From positions 1-18,300 of the forward strand of contig JBPCKT010000136.1 in assembly GCA_051004015.1 (NCBI GenBank): DNA of 18,300 nt, written 5' to 3'. Made by a program: the position numbers and the translations under genes. Positions 1-6,981 of this stretch are shown here, piece by piece. The notes under the pieces were generated by a model, which saw only the letters and a list, made by a program, of their open reading frames with translations, did no database searches and had not been told where the DNA came from. Origin of the DNA: SXOA01 sp051004015 (lineage in GTDB: Bacteria > Planctomycetota > Planctomycetia > Pirellulales > Pirellulaceae). Numbering within the stretch: position 1 is the first letter of the stretch; each line of letters begins with the position of its first letter.

Positions 1-38
1 GCTTTTGGCTTCCTGCGGGCTGTCTTCCACCCTCCCCC

Positions 39-98
<60 letters not shown>

Positions 99-129
99 CG
101 GCCCTGGGTAATGGGGCAAGAGAATCCCA

Positions 130-325
130 AAAGCCCCAACGGGGCGCGCTAATTCCAGGCGAAGCGTTCGTCGCCCTTGATCATCAACACGGGGGAATCG
201 GACGGCAGGGCTGGCTCCTAGCGCGCCCCGTTGGGGCTTTGTGGGTTCGCGGTCCTGCGAACCCAGGCCTGCGGCGGCGAAGCGCCCCCTTGGCCTGGGC
301 TGACATAGACTGCCCCGTTGGGGCA
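130..325. repeat. REP-like cluster of GC-rich inverted repeats
   Basis: A perfect 21-bp inverted repeat pairs 130-150 with 220-240; its core is GCCCCAACGGGGC. A third copy of the core forms the hairpin TGCCCCGTTGGGGCA at 311-325. Between them, CCCAGGCC at 262-269 pairs with GGCCTGGG at 292-299. The block has no credible reading frame and resembles the REP-type intergenic repeats I associate with planctomycete genomes (family memory, not checked). It could stabilise or terminate the (-) strand copper-protein transcript that ends at 395. The rest of 1-394 shows no gene. Confidence 0.7.
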
Positions 326-394
326 AGGCATCCGCGGATCGATCCGTCGACGTACAGAAACTGAAGTGGCGGCTGGGTACCGATTTCCCGCAGT

Positions 395-889
395 CTATTT
401 CTTGTCTTCGTGGGCGTGCTTGAGCATCTCACGGCACGCCTTCTCACACTTGCGGCATTCCTTCGCGCAAGCTGTCATGTGTTCGTCGTCGGGAAATTTT
501 TCGCATTCCTTGGCACACGCTCCGCAAGCGTCTGCGCATGATTCGCAGATGATTCCTGAGAAGGGTCCGCCTCGGGCTGTGACCTGCGATGCCGCCGCAC
601 AAATGTCTGCACAATCCTGGCACGTCATCAAGGTCGTAACGTGCTCCTTCTTCCCCTCTGCGAGTTGATGTCCGCAGTGGGTTGAGCACATATCGCACAT
701 CCGCTGGCAATCCGAGCAAGCCTTTGCACAAGCCTGCAATGCCTCATTGTGCTCCATGTGTTCGTGTCCAGCCGGTGGATTATCACTCGCCTTCGCTTTC
801 GGCTTCTTTGGCTGCTGGGCGATTGCAACGCCGAATGCCAAGAGTGCGACCAGTGCCATCCCTACCATTCCACGTTTTCTTCCGCTCAT
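395..889 (-). CDS. Secreted four-helix-bundle copper-storage protein (Csp-like)
   Basis: This 164-residue protein has 18 cysteines (54, 58, 61, 65, 68, 72, 90, 93, 97, 115, 118, 122, 125, 129, 141, 145, 148, 152), mostly in CxxxC and CxxC spacing, so that they would line one face of each helix. That is the pattern of the copper-storage (Csp) / DUF326 family, where Cys thiolates inside a four-helix bundle hold many Cu(I) ions. Residues 1-25 form a signal peptide: basic MSGRKR, a hydrophobic stretch, then AIAQQ. There is no twin-arginine motif, so Sec export is more likely. A Lys/His-rich linker (H42, H44, H47) precedes the bundle. The start is supported by GAGGAG six bases upstream. The gene stands alone: no copper chaperone or P-type ATPase is adjacent. 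Copper is inferred from the family; other thiophilic metals are possible. Confidence 0.85.
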   Translation of the reverse strand: MSGRKRGMVGMALVALLAFGVAIAQQPKKPKAKASDNPPAGHEHMEHNEALQACAKACSDCQRMCDMCSTHCGHQLAEGKKEHVTTLMTCQDCADICAAASQVTARGGPFSGIICESCADACGACAKECEKFPDDEHMTACAKECRKCEKACREMLKHAHEDKK

Positions 890-1043
890 GTAAGACTCCT
901 CAAAACAAAATGACGAAATAGCCGCTCCCTGCTAGTCGCGATCCTACCCCTGCCTCCGTTTCTGCGGAAGCAATATTTGCCTAGAATTGCGAACTATGGA
1001 GCGCAAAAAGCAGCGGAGCAAAAAAGCAACGGAGCGCAAAATA

Positions 1044-1073
1044 GAAACGCCCCGGACTTCTCCAGGGCGTTTC
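1044..1073 (-). terminator. Intrinsic terminator after the ABC-GNAT gene
   Basis: GAAACGCCC at 1044-1052 pairs perfectly with GGGCGTTTC at 1065-1073 (9-bp stem, 12-base loop). On the (-) strand it is followed by TATTTTGC, a moderate U-tract. It lies 13 bases past the stop codon at 1086, as expected for the end of the three-gene cassette transcript. Confidence 0.6.
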
Positions 1074-1085
1074 GCCACTCATCAC

Positions 1086-2159
1086 TCACGCTTCACCTAC
1101 CCACTCAAAACTCGCCACACCTCTTCCCGTCGAGCCGGCGACGCTTCGCCCTTCGATCCGCTGCCGCGTGCCGCCGAGCCGCTTCAGGCCGGCGAATGAC
1201 CACCGAGGAGATTCGGTGCAATACGCGATGATTGCCGGATGGCTGGTGGCGATGCTGATGCGGAAGCCGCGGGTGGTTTGGTCTTCGCAGACCCGCTCGG
1301 CCAGCTTCATGCCGATGCCGAGTCCTTGATAGTCCGGCAGCGTGACGAGGCGGCTGATCCGCTTTCGTCCGCGGTGGCCGAGCTGGGCGAGGGCGGCACA
1401 GAAGGCGACGGGCCGGCCTTCCCAGAGGGCGATGTAGCAAGTGGCGGCCCGCGACAGCCCGCCGCTCAGATAATGATGTCGGGCAAACAGCGGCCACATG
1501 TTTTGTCGGCAGCGGCGGACTTGCAGACGGATGGGTCGTCGTTGAAGCGTCCCTCGGGCCAGCCGGCCAGTCGCCATGTCGAGATGCCAATCCGGCGCGA
1601 GCCACTCCAGCACGTCGTAGTGGCAGGTGACCGCGACGAACCGCACCCGCTGCCACTTTCGGACCAGCCGGGCCAGCGCGGCGGACGCACACTTCGCCAC
1701 GGTCCGGTCCACGACGCTGGTGAACTCATCGAACACAACTAGTTCTTGTTGCTCGTTCGTCAGCGCTCGCGCCAACTCGCAGCGAAACTTCTCCCCGCCG
1801 GACAACACGTGATACGGCCGCAGCCAGGCGAGTGGAGATCCGAGGCCGACGGACGTGAGCAATTGGGCCGCACGCTTGATCGGCAACCCAGCGAAAGCAT
1901 CAATCACTGCGCCGTCCCTGGACCACTCGGCCGGCTGATGAACAGCGGCACCGAACGCGGCGCGGGCCAGCGTTGATTTCCCACTGCCGCTGGGGCCGAC
2001 GACCGCGCCGATCGTCCAGTCCTCGCTCAAGTCGGGGAGCTCCGCGGCGAAGGTCAGCTTCTCGGACGGCATTCGCGGCAGATCGAACATGCCGCGGACC
2101 TGCTCGACCTTGAAGGATTCGCGGATGGGGGTGGAGGCGGTGGTGGTGATGTGGGGCAT
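1086..2159 (-). CDS. ABC-type ATPase fused to a GNAT acetyltransferase domain
   Basis: The protein has 357 residues in two domains. Residues about 15-205 form an ABC ATPase: Walker [10 protein letters not shown] (55-63), signature LSGGEKFR (119-126), Walker B VVFDEF (141-146, Phe in place of the usual Pro) and switch His 180. Residues about 208-330 form a GNAT fold: HHYLSG (228-233), then [17 protein letters not shown] (270-286), in which QGLGIG is the acyl-CoA pyrophosphate loop. No membrane segment is present, so this is not an ordinary transporter subunit. It is the last gene of a three-gene unit, after a 66-residue protein and an HTH/zinc-finger protein. There is no Shine-Dalgarno before the ATG: the 73-base gap holds a 7-bp tandem repeat and a pyrimidine-rich stretch. 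The substrate is unknown; nucleic acid, protein or small molecule are all possible. Mu Mom, a GNAT-like DNA-modifying enzyme, is a distant conceptual parallel only. Confidence 0.85.
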
Positions 2160-2173
2160 GGGAGGAAAGGGGG

Positions 2174-2433
<260 letters not shown>

Positions 2434-2445
2434 GGCGAAATCTCC

Positions 2446-2763
2446 TTATGGCTTCAGGCACTTCACCAGGCGGCGGGTTTCCTCGCGGCTTTCCGCTTTC
2501 GCCCGCAGCTCGCACGTCATGCAGGGCCAGAGGTAAATCCGCGACCCGCACCCCCGGCAGCGGTTCAAGCATTCGGGGTCAAATCCGGCGGGCCGGTCGT
2601 CATGGATGTCAGCGGCAGTCAGCTTCCGCCGCCCCTGGGCGGCAATCCGGGAAACGGTGCGGCGGGAAAGGCCGGTCCGGCGGCTGATTTGGAGGCGGGA
2701 AACGCCGGCGGCGAGCAGCATTCGCACCCGCTCCTTCTTTTGGGGGAGGGCACATGAGGGCAT
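2446..2763 (-). CDS. HTH protein with C-terminal zinc-finger-like cysteines
   Basis: The protein has 105 residues. Residues about 10-43 read as a helix-turn-helix of the resolvase/Trp-repressor-like type (VSRLQISRRTGLSRRTVSRI). After a linker come C65, C69-x2-C72 and C81-x2-C84, a likely zinc-binding knuckle. CAGGAG lies 8 bases before the ATG. It is the first gene of the cassette, directly behind a near-consensus promoter with a palindrome over the -10, so autoregulation is plausible (inference). It has no recombinase catalytic domain, so it is more likely a regulator or DNA-targeting subunit than a transposase fragment. The family is not recognised beyond the HTH. Confidence 0.75.
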   Translation of the reverse strand: MPSCALPQKKERVRMLLAAGVSRLQISRRTGLSRRTVSRIAAQGRRKLTAADIHDDRPAGFDPECLNRCRGCGSRIYLWPCMTCELRAKAESREETRRLVKCLKP

Positions 2764-2820
2764 GGGAAAACTCCTGAAAAAACGGGGTAAAAACGCGGGG
2801 AAAAGGCGACTAATGCCCAG

Positions 2821-2849
2821 ATTGTATACATGTGTCCACTAACTGTCAA
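2821..2849 (-). promoter_or_regulatory. Near-consensus sigma70 promoter of the HTH/ABC-GNAT cassette
   Basis: On the (-) strand TTGACA (2844-2849) is followed after exactly 17 bases by TACAAT (2821-2826). Transcription would start near 2814, giving a leader of about 50 bases before the HTH gene. An 8-bp perfect palindrome, TGTATACA (2823-2830), overlaps the -10 and could be an operator. This is the best promoter by eye in the window, which suggests strong or derepressible expression. Confidence 0.8.
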
Positions 2850-3009
2850 TAGGTGCTGAGGACTTTGTGGCAATAAATCCAGAAAATCTTCCCGTCGTGC
2901 CCAAGAATACCGGTAGCTAATGCTTTACAACTTGTCTGCCAGGTGCTACAGTACCCGTCATCAGGTCCTAGGTTTCAAATCACATCTCCTTCAAATCAGG
3001 AGTCATCAG

Positions 3010-3291
3010 ATGGGAAAAAAGAAAGCTGTGAAGAAGGCCGGTATGAATCCGGATCGGGTCCCCCGCAAGGAGCCCTACAGCTCCGACCGGATGTCCAAGA
3101 TCCTGGAGCGAATCCGCGAGCAGGCGGCCCGCATCTCCGGACTGGCCCGCGCCCTGGAGGACGCCAAGATCGATTCGCTCGTCATCGACGGGCACCAGAT
3201 GCTGCTCCGCGGCCTGAACCAGATCGATAATTTCATCGACAACGCCAGCCGCAGCGTCCGGGAAGCCAAGACGGGGAAAGAAAACCTGTAG
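3010..3291 (+). CDS. Small basic hypothetical protein
   Basis: This 93-residue protein starts MGKKKAVKKAG. The N-terminal ~25 residues are Lys/Arg-rich. Residues about 27-90 look mostly helical, with heptad-like hydrophobic spacing (ILERIREQAARISGL, then MLLRGLNQIDNFI), suggesting a short coiled coil or helical hairpin. The start at 3010 is chosen because AGGAG (2999-3003) sits six bases upstream. An in-frame ATG at 2920 lacks such a site and would add about 30 low-quality residues. There is no signal peptide or membrane segment. It stands alone between the ABC-GNAT cassette promoter and a long palindrome. I do not recognise it; a nucleic-acid-binding accessory protein is possible from its charge. 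Confidence 0.65.
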   Translation: MGKKKAVKKAGMNPDRVPRKEPYSSDRMSKILERIREQAARISGLARALEDAKIDSLVIDGHQMLLRGLNQIDNFIDNASRSVREAKTGKENL

Positions 3292-3330
3292 GACGATTGC
3301 GCGGTTCCCTCACGAAATTGGCCGAAATGG

Positions 3331-3427
3331 GGCAATGCTAAATGCAAAATGCTCAAGGCTAAATGTGAAATGTTGGGAAATCCCACATTGGACATTTAGC
3401 ATTTAATATTGAGCATTTAGCATTGCC
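3331..3427. repeat. Long imperfect palindrome built of 'GCTAAATG' words
   Basis: The left arm starts GGCAATGCTAAATGC at 3331. The right arm ends GAGCATTTAGCATTGCC at 3427. The inner arms CTAAATGTGAAATGTTGGGA and TCCCACATTGGACATTTAG close on a two-base loop near 3380. The whole 97-bp element can fold into one imperfect cruciform. It lies between convergent genes (3291 + and 3457 -), so it may act as a two-way terminator. It has the look of a dispersed MITE- or REP-like element, unlike the GC-rich DNA around it. Confidence 0.75.
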
Positions 3428-3456
3428 TTCGCTGGCTGCCCCTTAACTAGCAGCGG

Positions 3457-4299
3457 TCATTCTCCCAGCCGGGCTCGTGCCTCTTCATGCCACGGGCTTT
3501 CCGGCGCGAGCTTCAGAAACGCCCGCCAGTGTTCCTCCGCGTCTTCCTGCCGGCCCTCTTCGTCCAGCAGCCGGGCGAGATGAAAATGGGCGTCGGCATA
3601 TTCAGCGTGGCAGGCGATGGCCCCTTCCAGCGCGGCGGCAGCCAGGTCCCGCTGTCCCATTTCCGCCAGCAGGCAGCCGAGGTTGGCGCGGGCTTCGGCA
3701 TGGTCTTCATCCAGCTCGATCGCCATGAAGTAGCGTTCCCGGGCGGCCGGCAAATCTCCCAGGCGGTACAGCGTTTCCGCCAGGTCGAAGCAGAGATCCC
3801 CTCGCGGACCCCCTTCCGCCAGCGCGGCCCGGTACAAGTCCGCCGCTGCGGATAGATTGCCGGCCTCTTCCAGCTCGCGGGCCCCGGACGCAAGGACGTC
3901 GGCCGTGATCGGGGGCGACAGAATGGCCGGCTCCCCACTCTCTTCCGCGGCCAGCGAATCAAAGTCCATCCTGAGCTGCCCCCGCGGCTCCAGAATGTCC
4001 TCCCCATGCCGCACCAGCAGTTGTCCGCCGTCCACCAAGAACGTCAGCTCCACCAGCGGCTGCTCCACATGCGGCAGATGGACCGCAATCTCCGATAGCC
4101 GCTTCGCCAGAGCCGCCGGTTTGATGCCGGCCTGCAAGAGCCCAGCCAGCGTGCGGGCAATCGTCACCTGAGCAAAATCAAACCGCGCCAGCCCATGCTC
4201 CACCTCCCGCGGCACGATCCACCCCCGCCGCTGCCAGGCCCGCACCGCCGCCACCGGCACGGCCGCAAGTTCCGCAATCATGGCCGGCGTATAGAGCAT
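3457..4299 (-). CDS. MerR-type HTH protein with C-terminal TPR repeats
   Basis: The protein has 280 residues from the chosen start MLYTPAMIAEL. Residues 1-70 match the MerR-like winged HTH layout (helix AMIAELAAVPVAAVRAWQRRG, wing, then RFDFAQVTIARTLAGLLQAGI). Residues about 80-130 form a linker with short strands (VELTFLVDGGQLLVRHGED). Residues 133-280 hold at least three to four TPR units (for example AAADLYRAALAEGG, AEARANLGCLLAEMGQ, ADAHFHLARLLDEEGR). A longer frame opens at 4428 but would overlap the methyltransferase gene by 53 bases and adds residues of no domain character. The chosen start leaves a 76-base gap but lacks a clear Shine-Dalgarno. It is probably a DNA- or protein-binding regulator; HTH-TPR combinations are familiar in planctomycetes. 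Confidence 0.75.
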   Translation of the reverse strand: MLYTPAMIAELAAVPVAAVRAWQRRGWIVPREVEHGLARFDFAQVTIARTLAGLLQAGIKPAALAKRLSEIAVHLPHVEQPLVELTFLVDGGQLLVRHGEDILEPRGQLRMDFDSLAAEESGEPAILSPPITADVLASGARELEEAGNLSAAADLYRAALAEGGPRGDLCFDLAETLYRLGDLPAARERYFMAIELDEDHAEARANLGCLLAEMGQRDLAAAALEGAIACHAEYADAHFHLARLLDEEGRQEDAEEHWRAFLKLAPESPWHEEARARLGE

Positions 4300-4375
4300 C
4301 GAAGGATTGTAGGCAAAGTTGGCCGCCTCTCCGAGACGTGCCGGGAGAAGATATGGCTTGCCGCGGATGTGGTTT

Positions 4376-4954
4376 TCACGGCTTGGGGGCCGGAATCGGC
4401 GTGACCCACAGGTAGACGATCCGCTCATGCTCCCCTTTTTTCCACTGTGCTTTCTCTTTCGGCGGAACGCCGGGCATTTTGAATGTGTAGGAGACGACCC
4501 GCGAGCCGGGCCGGAGCTGGTTGAGCTTGGGGATCAGGCGGACGTTCAAATCCGGGAGCAGGTACATCGCCACCACGGTCGCGTCCGAAAAGTCGGTCGT
4601 CAAAATGTCGGCGTGGCGGATTTCGACCAGGTCCTCCACGCCCGCCTCCACCGCGTTGCGGCGGGCCTCCTCGACGACTTCCGGCCGCAGCTCCACCCCA
4701 ACCGCCCGGCAGCCATATTTTTTGGCCGCCGCGATGACGATCCGGCCATCGCCGCAGCCCAGGTCGTAGACGACGTCGTCCTTGGTCACCTGGGCCATTT
4801 CCAGCATCTTGTCCACGGCGTCGGGCGGCGTCGAGACGTAAATCACCTGGGGCTCTTTCGTCCGCGTGGCGTCCCAGTAGCAATACCAGGAGACTCCCGC
4901 AATCACGGCCGTCACCAGCGAGTACACCACGATCCTCGCGTGCCACAGTCTCAT
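4376..4954 (-). CDS. Membrane-anchored class I SAM-dependent methyltransferase
   Basis: The protein has 192 residues. Residues 7-24 form a single N-terminal transmembrane anchor (IVVYSLVTAVIAGVSWYC). The rest is a Rossmann methyltransferase: motif I VYDLGCGDGRI (63-72), acidic E88 in GVELRPE at the end of strand 2, D115 in HADIL, and MYLLPDLN (130-137). The start at 4954 has GGAGG seven bases upstream and gives a clean charge-then-TM N-terminus. An upstream ATG at 5002 (GGGAG four bases before it) would add 16 residues and remains possible. The motif order recalls lysine-methyltransferase-like small enzymes, but the substrate cannot be read. The catalytic domain may face either side of the membrane; a SAM enzyme should be cytoplasmic. 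Confidence 0.85.
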   Translation of the reverse strand: MRLWHARIVVYSLVTAVIAGVSWYCYWDATRTKEPQVIYVSTPPDAVDKMLEMAQVTKDDVVYDLGCGDGRIVIAAAKKYGCRAVGVELRPEVVEEARRNAVEAGVEDLVEIRHADILTTDFSDATVVAMYLLPDLNVRLIPKLNQLRPGSRVVSYTFKMPGVPPKEKAQWKKGEHERIVYLWVTPIPAPKP

Positions 4955-5095
4955 CAGCCGGCCCTCCGCAGTAGCGCTGCCAGATTGATTGCCAGAGACC
5001 ATGATACTCCCAGGTTCCGCGGGATTCCTCCCCCGGGTTCTGCCGGCGGTGTCCTAATTTGAGATTAAGGCCGGCGGAGATGATCGTCCCCAAGC

Positions 5096-5482
5096 TCAGG
5101 ACGGCTTCAAACCGAGTAAAGAACGGCACTTTTCCCGCACGCGCTCGGCCCAGCGAAGTGCGGCGGCCGCTTGGCGCTTGGTGGCGTTGGTTCCGGGATA
5201 GCGAGTGGCGACAGCATAATTGGAAAGCATCAGCAGACCTCGCTTCAATGAACGGAGCGAGGGATGAATTGGGAGCACCAAATTGAGCAGCCCGTCCAAG
5301 TCATGAATCTTCGGAATCGAACGGGCTGCTTCTTCCAGGAGCGCTTTGAGATATTTTTCCGCGGACTGCTGGCAATGAAAGCAGACTTGATCATGGAGTT
5401 GATCCGGCCCGTCTATTAGATCGACGGACGCCAGATAGTCGTCTTCGGCTTTTTGCACCCACACGCGCGTCTCTTTCCTCAT
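5096..5482 (-). CDS. HEPN-domain protein (toxin-like half of a HEPN/MNT pair)
   Basis: This 128-residue all-helical protein begins with RVWVQKAEDDYLAS and has the HEPN core CFHCQQSAEKYLKALLEE (34-51), then IHDLDGLL (59-66) and TRYPG (93-97). This matches the HEPN family that pairs with MNT nucleotidyltransferases. R54 and H60 give an R-x5-H arrangement, within the Rx4-6H ribonuclease pattern, but whether it is the catalytic pair in this subfamily is uncertain. It overlaps the upstream MNT gene by 92 bases in another frame, so the two are translationally coupled. In characterised systems the MNT partner AMPylates the HEPN ribonuclease to silence it. Confidence 0.85.
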   Translation of the reverse strand: MRKETRVWVQKAEDDYLASVDLIDGPDQLHDQVCFHCQQSAEKYLKALLEEAARSIPKIHDLDGLLNLVLPIHPSLRSLKRGLLMLSNYAVATRYPGTNATKRQAAAALRWAERVREKCRSLLGLKPS

Positions 5483-5831
5483 ACAAAACCCTACCCTTCG
5501 TCACGATCTCCGTGTGAAATGAATCCCCTGCCTTGAGCCGCGAGCTGATTTTCTGGGGGGTGCGGACAATGAGGTCCATGGGAAATGGGGCGGAAATCGC
5601 CAGGCGAATCTTGAGCGACTGATCGAGCTCGTTTCGGGCCGGCATGATCACCAGAATGTCCACGTCACTGTCCTGATGGGGCGTGCCATAGGCATGGGAG
5701 CCGAACAGGATGATTTTTTCCGGCCGAAATTGCTCGGCAACCTTGCGCGCGAAGGCACGTATCAGGCGGAGCGGAACGTCCGCACCTAGATAGAGTTTTT
5801 GGGGATCGTTGGCGATTGCTTTTGCAGCCAT
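5391..5831 (-). CDS. MNT nucleotidyltransferase (antitoxin-like partner of HEPN)
   Basis: The protein has 146 residues with the minimal nucleotidyltransferase signature GSHAYGTPHQDSDVDILV: G44-S45, metal-binding D56 and D58, and a third acidic D86 in PMDLIV. All catalytic residues appear intact. Residues after about 118 (EERDARVGAK onward) are Arg-rich and coincide with the 92-base overlap with the HEPN gene, so they are likely a tail imposed by the overlap rather than a domain. The start ATG at 5831 has the pyrimidine-poor AGATATGG context but no clear Shine-Dalgarno. Antitoxin first, toxin second is the usual order. Antitoxin function is inferred from the pair. Confidence 0.85.
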   Translation of the reverse strand: MAAKAIANDPQKLYLGADVPLRLIRAFARKVAEQFRPEKIILFGSHAYGTPHQDSDVDILVIMPARNELDQSLKIRLAISAPFPMDLIVRTPQKISSRLKAGDSFHTEIVTKGRVLYEERDARVGAKSRRRLSGVRRSNRRAGSTP

Positions 5832-5908
5832 ATCTCCATTCTACCCCACGGCCGCAGGCGAATCCAATCAGTCGGCAAGTTGGTAGTGCTTCCCTTTGGA
5901 TTTCCTAC

Positions 5909-6479
5909 CTACTTCTTAGGCGGATTCGGGGCGGGTGCTGAAGAAGTAGGCGGCCCAACGCCATCCTTCGTCGTAAAATCTTCCGGATGCGCATTCATGT
6001 ACCGCATTTTGTCGTTGTAGGATGCGACCATTTGCTCGGTTGCATACTGGCTAGGGTAGCCGAGCAACGGGAGGTACTGTGGCTTCCAGATTTCGAATGG
6101 ACCTTCAGATTTCCCGGTAAACACTTCACCTCTCTGCTCGCGACTCAGGTCGAGCTCGAACAACCGAATTTTTCCTTTTTCGAAATCGTCTCTCGCACGG
6201 ATAGCTCCGAATACGCTAGCGAGCCCATAGACCTCTTCCTTCCACAGCCGATTTCTCCAAAGATTATTGCCGGCGAACACCAGCGTGACGATCAGCGAAA
6301 GGGAGAGACACCCGACTAAGAGGGAGACACCCGACTAAGAGGGAGACACACCCGATCAGAGGCCTGGATGATGCGGTCTTGGTCATAGTATCGCTCAATC
6401 TTTGCCCGTTCCATTCGCGCCGCGAAGCAAGCCGCTAACACGTGCCCACAACCATCAGGCTCCGCAGGCTGTACTTCAT
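5909..6479 (-). pseudogene. Broken planctomycete-type small membrane protein gene
   Basis: Three collinear (-) strand pieces in three frames appear to be one gene. Piece 1 starts at 6479 with MKYSLRSLMVVGTC and stops at once. Piece 2, in another frame, reads VLAACFAARMERAKIERYY and on to SDRVC near 6350. Piece 3 runs to 5909, opening with LSLSLIVTLVFAGNNLW; it is listed by a simple ORF call as 123 residues from a GTG at 6280. Between pieces 2 and 3 lie two extra 19-bp repeat units (38 bp). Removing them joins the frames exactly as DRVC-LSLSLIV. Between pieces 1 and 2 a single one-base shift is needed. The tail is hydrophilic and ends in a Pro-rich PAPNPPKK. Piece 3 alone could still be expressed. 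Sequencing error cannot be excluded for the one-base shift, but is less likely for the 38-bp repeat. Confidence 0.6.
6301..6360. repeat. 19-bp tandem repeat inside the broken gene
   Basis: Three degenerate copies follow one another: 6301-6321 (21 bases, GGGAGAGACACCCGACTAAG plus A), 6322-6340 (19 bases, GGGAGACACCCGACTAAGA) and 6341-6360 (20 bases, ending GATCAGA). On the (-) strand each full unit carries CTTAG, giving TAG stops in the frames entered. The unit length is not a multiple of three, so gain of copies breaks the host reading frame. Confidence 0.9.
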
Positions 6480-6621
6480 GAGGGTATTGTAGTGGGAGAC
6501 AACTGCCAGGGAAAAGCTATTTCTGCTGGCGGCTCGGAACGATGCGGACTACCCCGGCAATGGCTGCTGGAATCACGCCCCGGTTGTGGACGTTCAATGA
6601 TCTGCTGGCCTAGGACGGTTT

Positions 6622-6648
6622 AGCCCCACGACTGTAGCGGGGCTTTTT
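6622..6648 (+). terminator. Orphan intrinsic terminator
   Basis: AGCCCC (6622-6627) pairs with GGGGCT (6639-6644), followed by a run of five T (6644-6648). It fits a (+) strand Rho-independent terminator with an 11-base loop. No convincing (+) strand gene ends before it: the only frame there (6402-6623) has no Shine-Dalgarno or domain character and is antisense to the broken gene. It may end an antisense transcript or be a leftover of a lost gene. Confidence 0.5.
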
Positions 6649-6670
6649 GCTGCGCGGTTAGAATGCGGGG

Positions 6671-6859
6671 ATGAACTCATTTGCAGCCATCGCAATCGCT
6701 GTTGTCGTCACGTTAGTCGTTGCCTTCATTGGACTGGTGGTTTCGGCCACTCTCTTCTCGCAAGCTTCCATCGGAGGCAATACGGTCATCCTGGCGTTCT
6801 GTTTTGCTGCCCTCGCTGCCGGAACGATCACACACAGACGACTCAGAGGATCCCGCTGA
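6671..6859 (+). CDS. Possible small two-TM membrane protein
   Basis: This 62-residue frame has two strongly hydrophobic stretches, about residues 5-29 (AIAIAVVVTLVVAFIGLVVS) and 37-54 (NTVILAFCFAALAAGTIT), joined by a short polar loop. It ends in a basic THRRLRGSR tail, consistent with a cytoplasmic C-terminus. Only a weak GCGGGG precedes the ATG. It starts 22 bases after an orphan terminator, and the 122 bases between it and the sigma54-activator gene hold only a small 6-bp hairpin (6870-6886). The composition is what one expects of a real membrane mini-protein, but nothing identifies a function. Confidence 0.45.
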   Translation: MNSFAAIAIAVVVTLVVAFIGLVVSATLFSQASIGGNTVILAFCFAALAAGTITHRRLRGSR

Positions 6860-6981
6860 ACGAAGGCGTTGCCTAGTTCTTAGGCAGCAAGGATTTTCAA
6901 ACGGTATCTCTACCGGCAAGCTTCGCCCTTCGGCACGACTGCCGCCAAATGAAAGTGGCACATCACGCGTGACGGCCTACT

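Noticed and set aside
2446..2763. Transposase or resolvase fragment
   Set aside because: The HTH resembles those of recombinases, but the gene is complete with its own start, promoter and Cys knuckle, and no catalytic domain or insertion-sequence ends are nearby.
6402..6623. 73-codon (+) frame ending at the orphan terminator
   Set aside because: No ribosome site, non-ATG start, no domain character, antisense to the broken membrane-protein gene.
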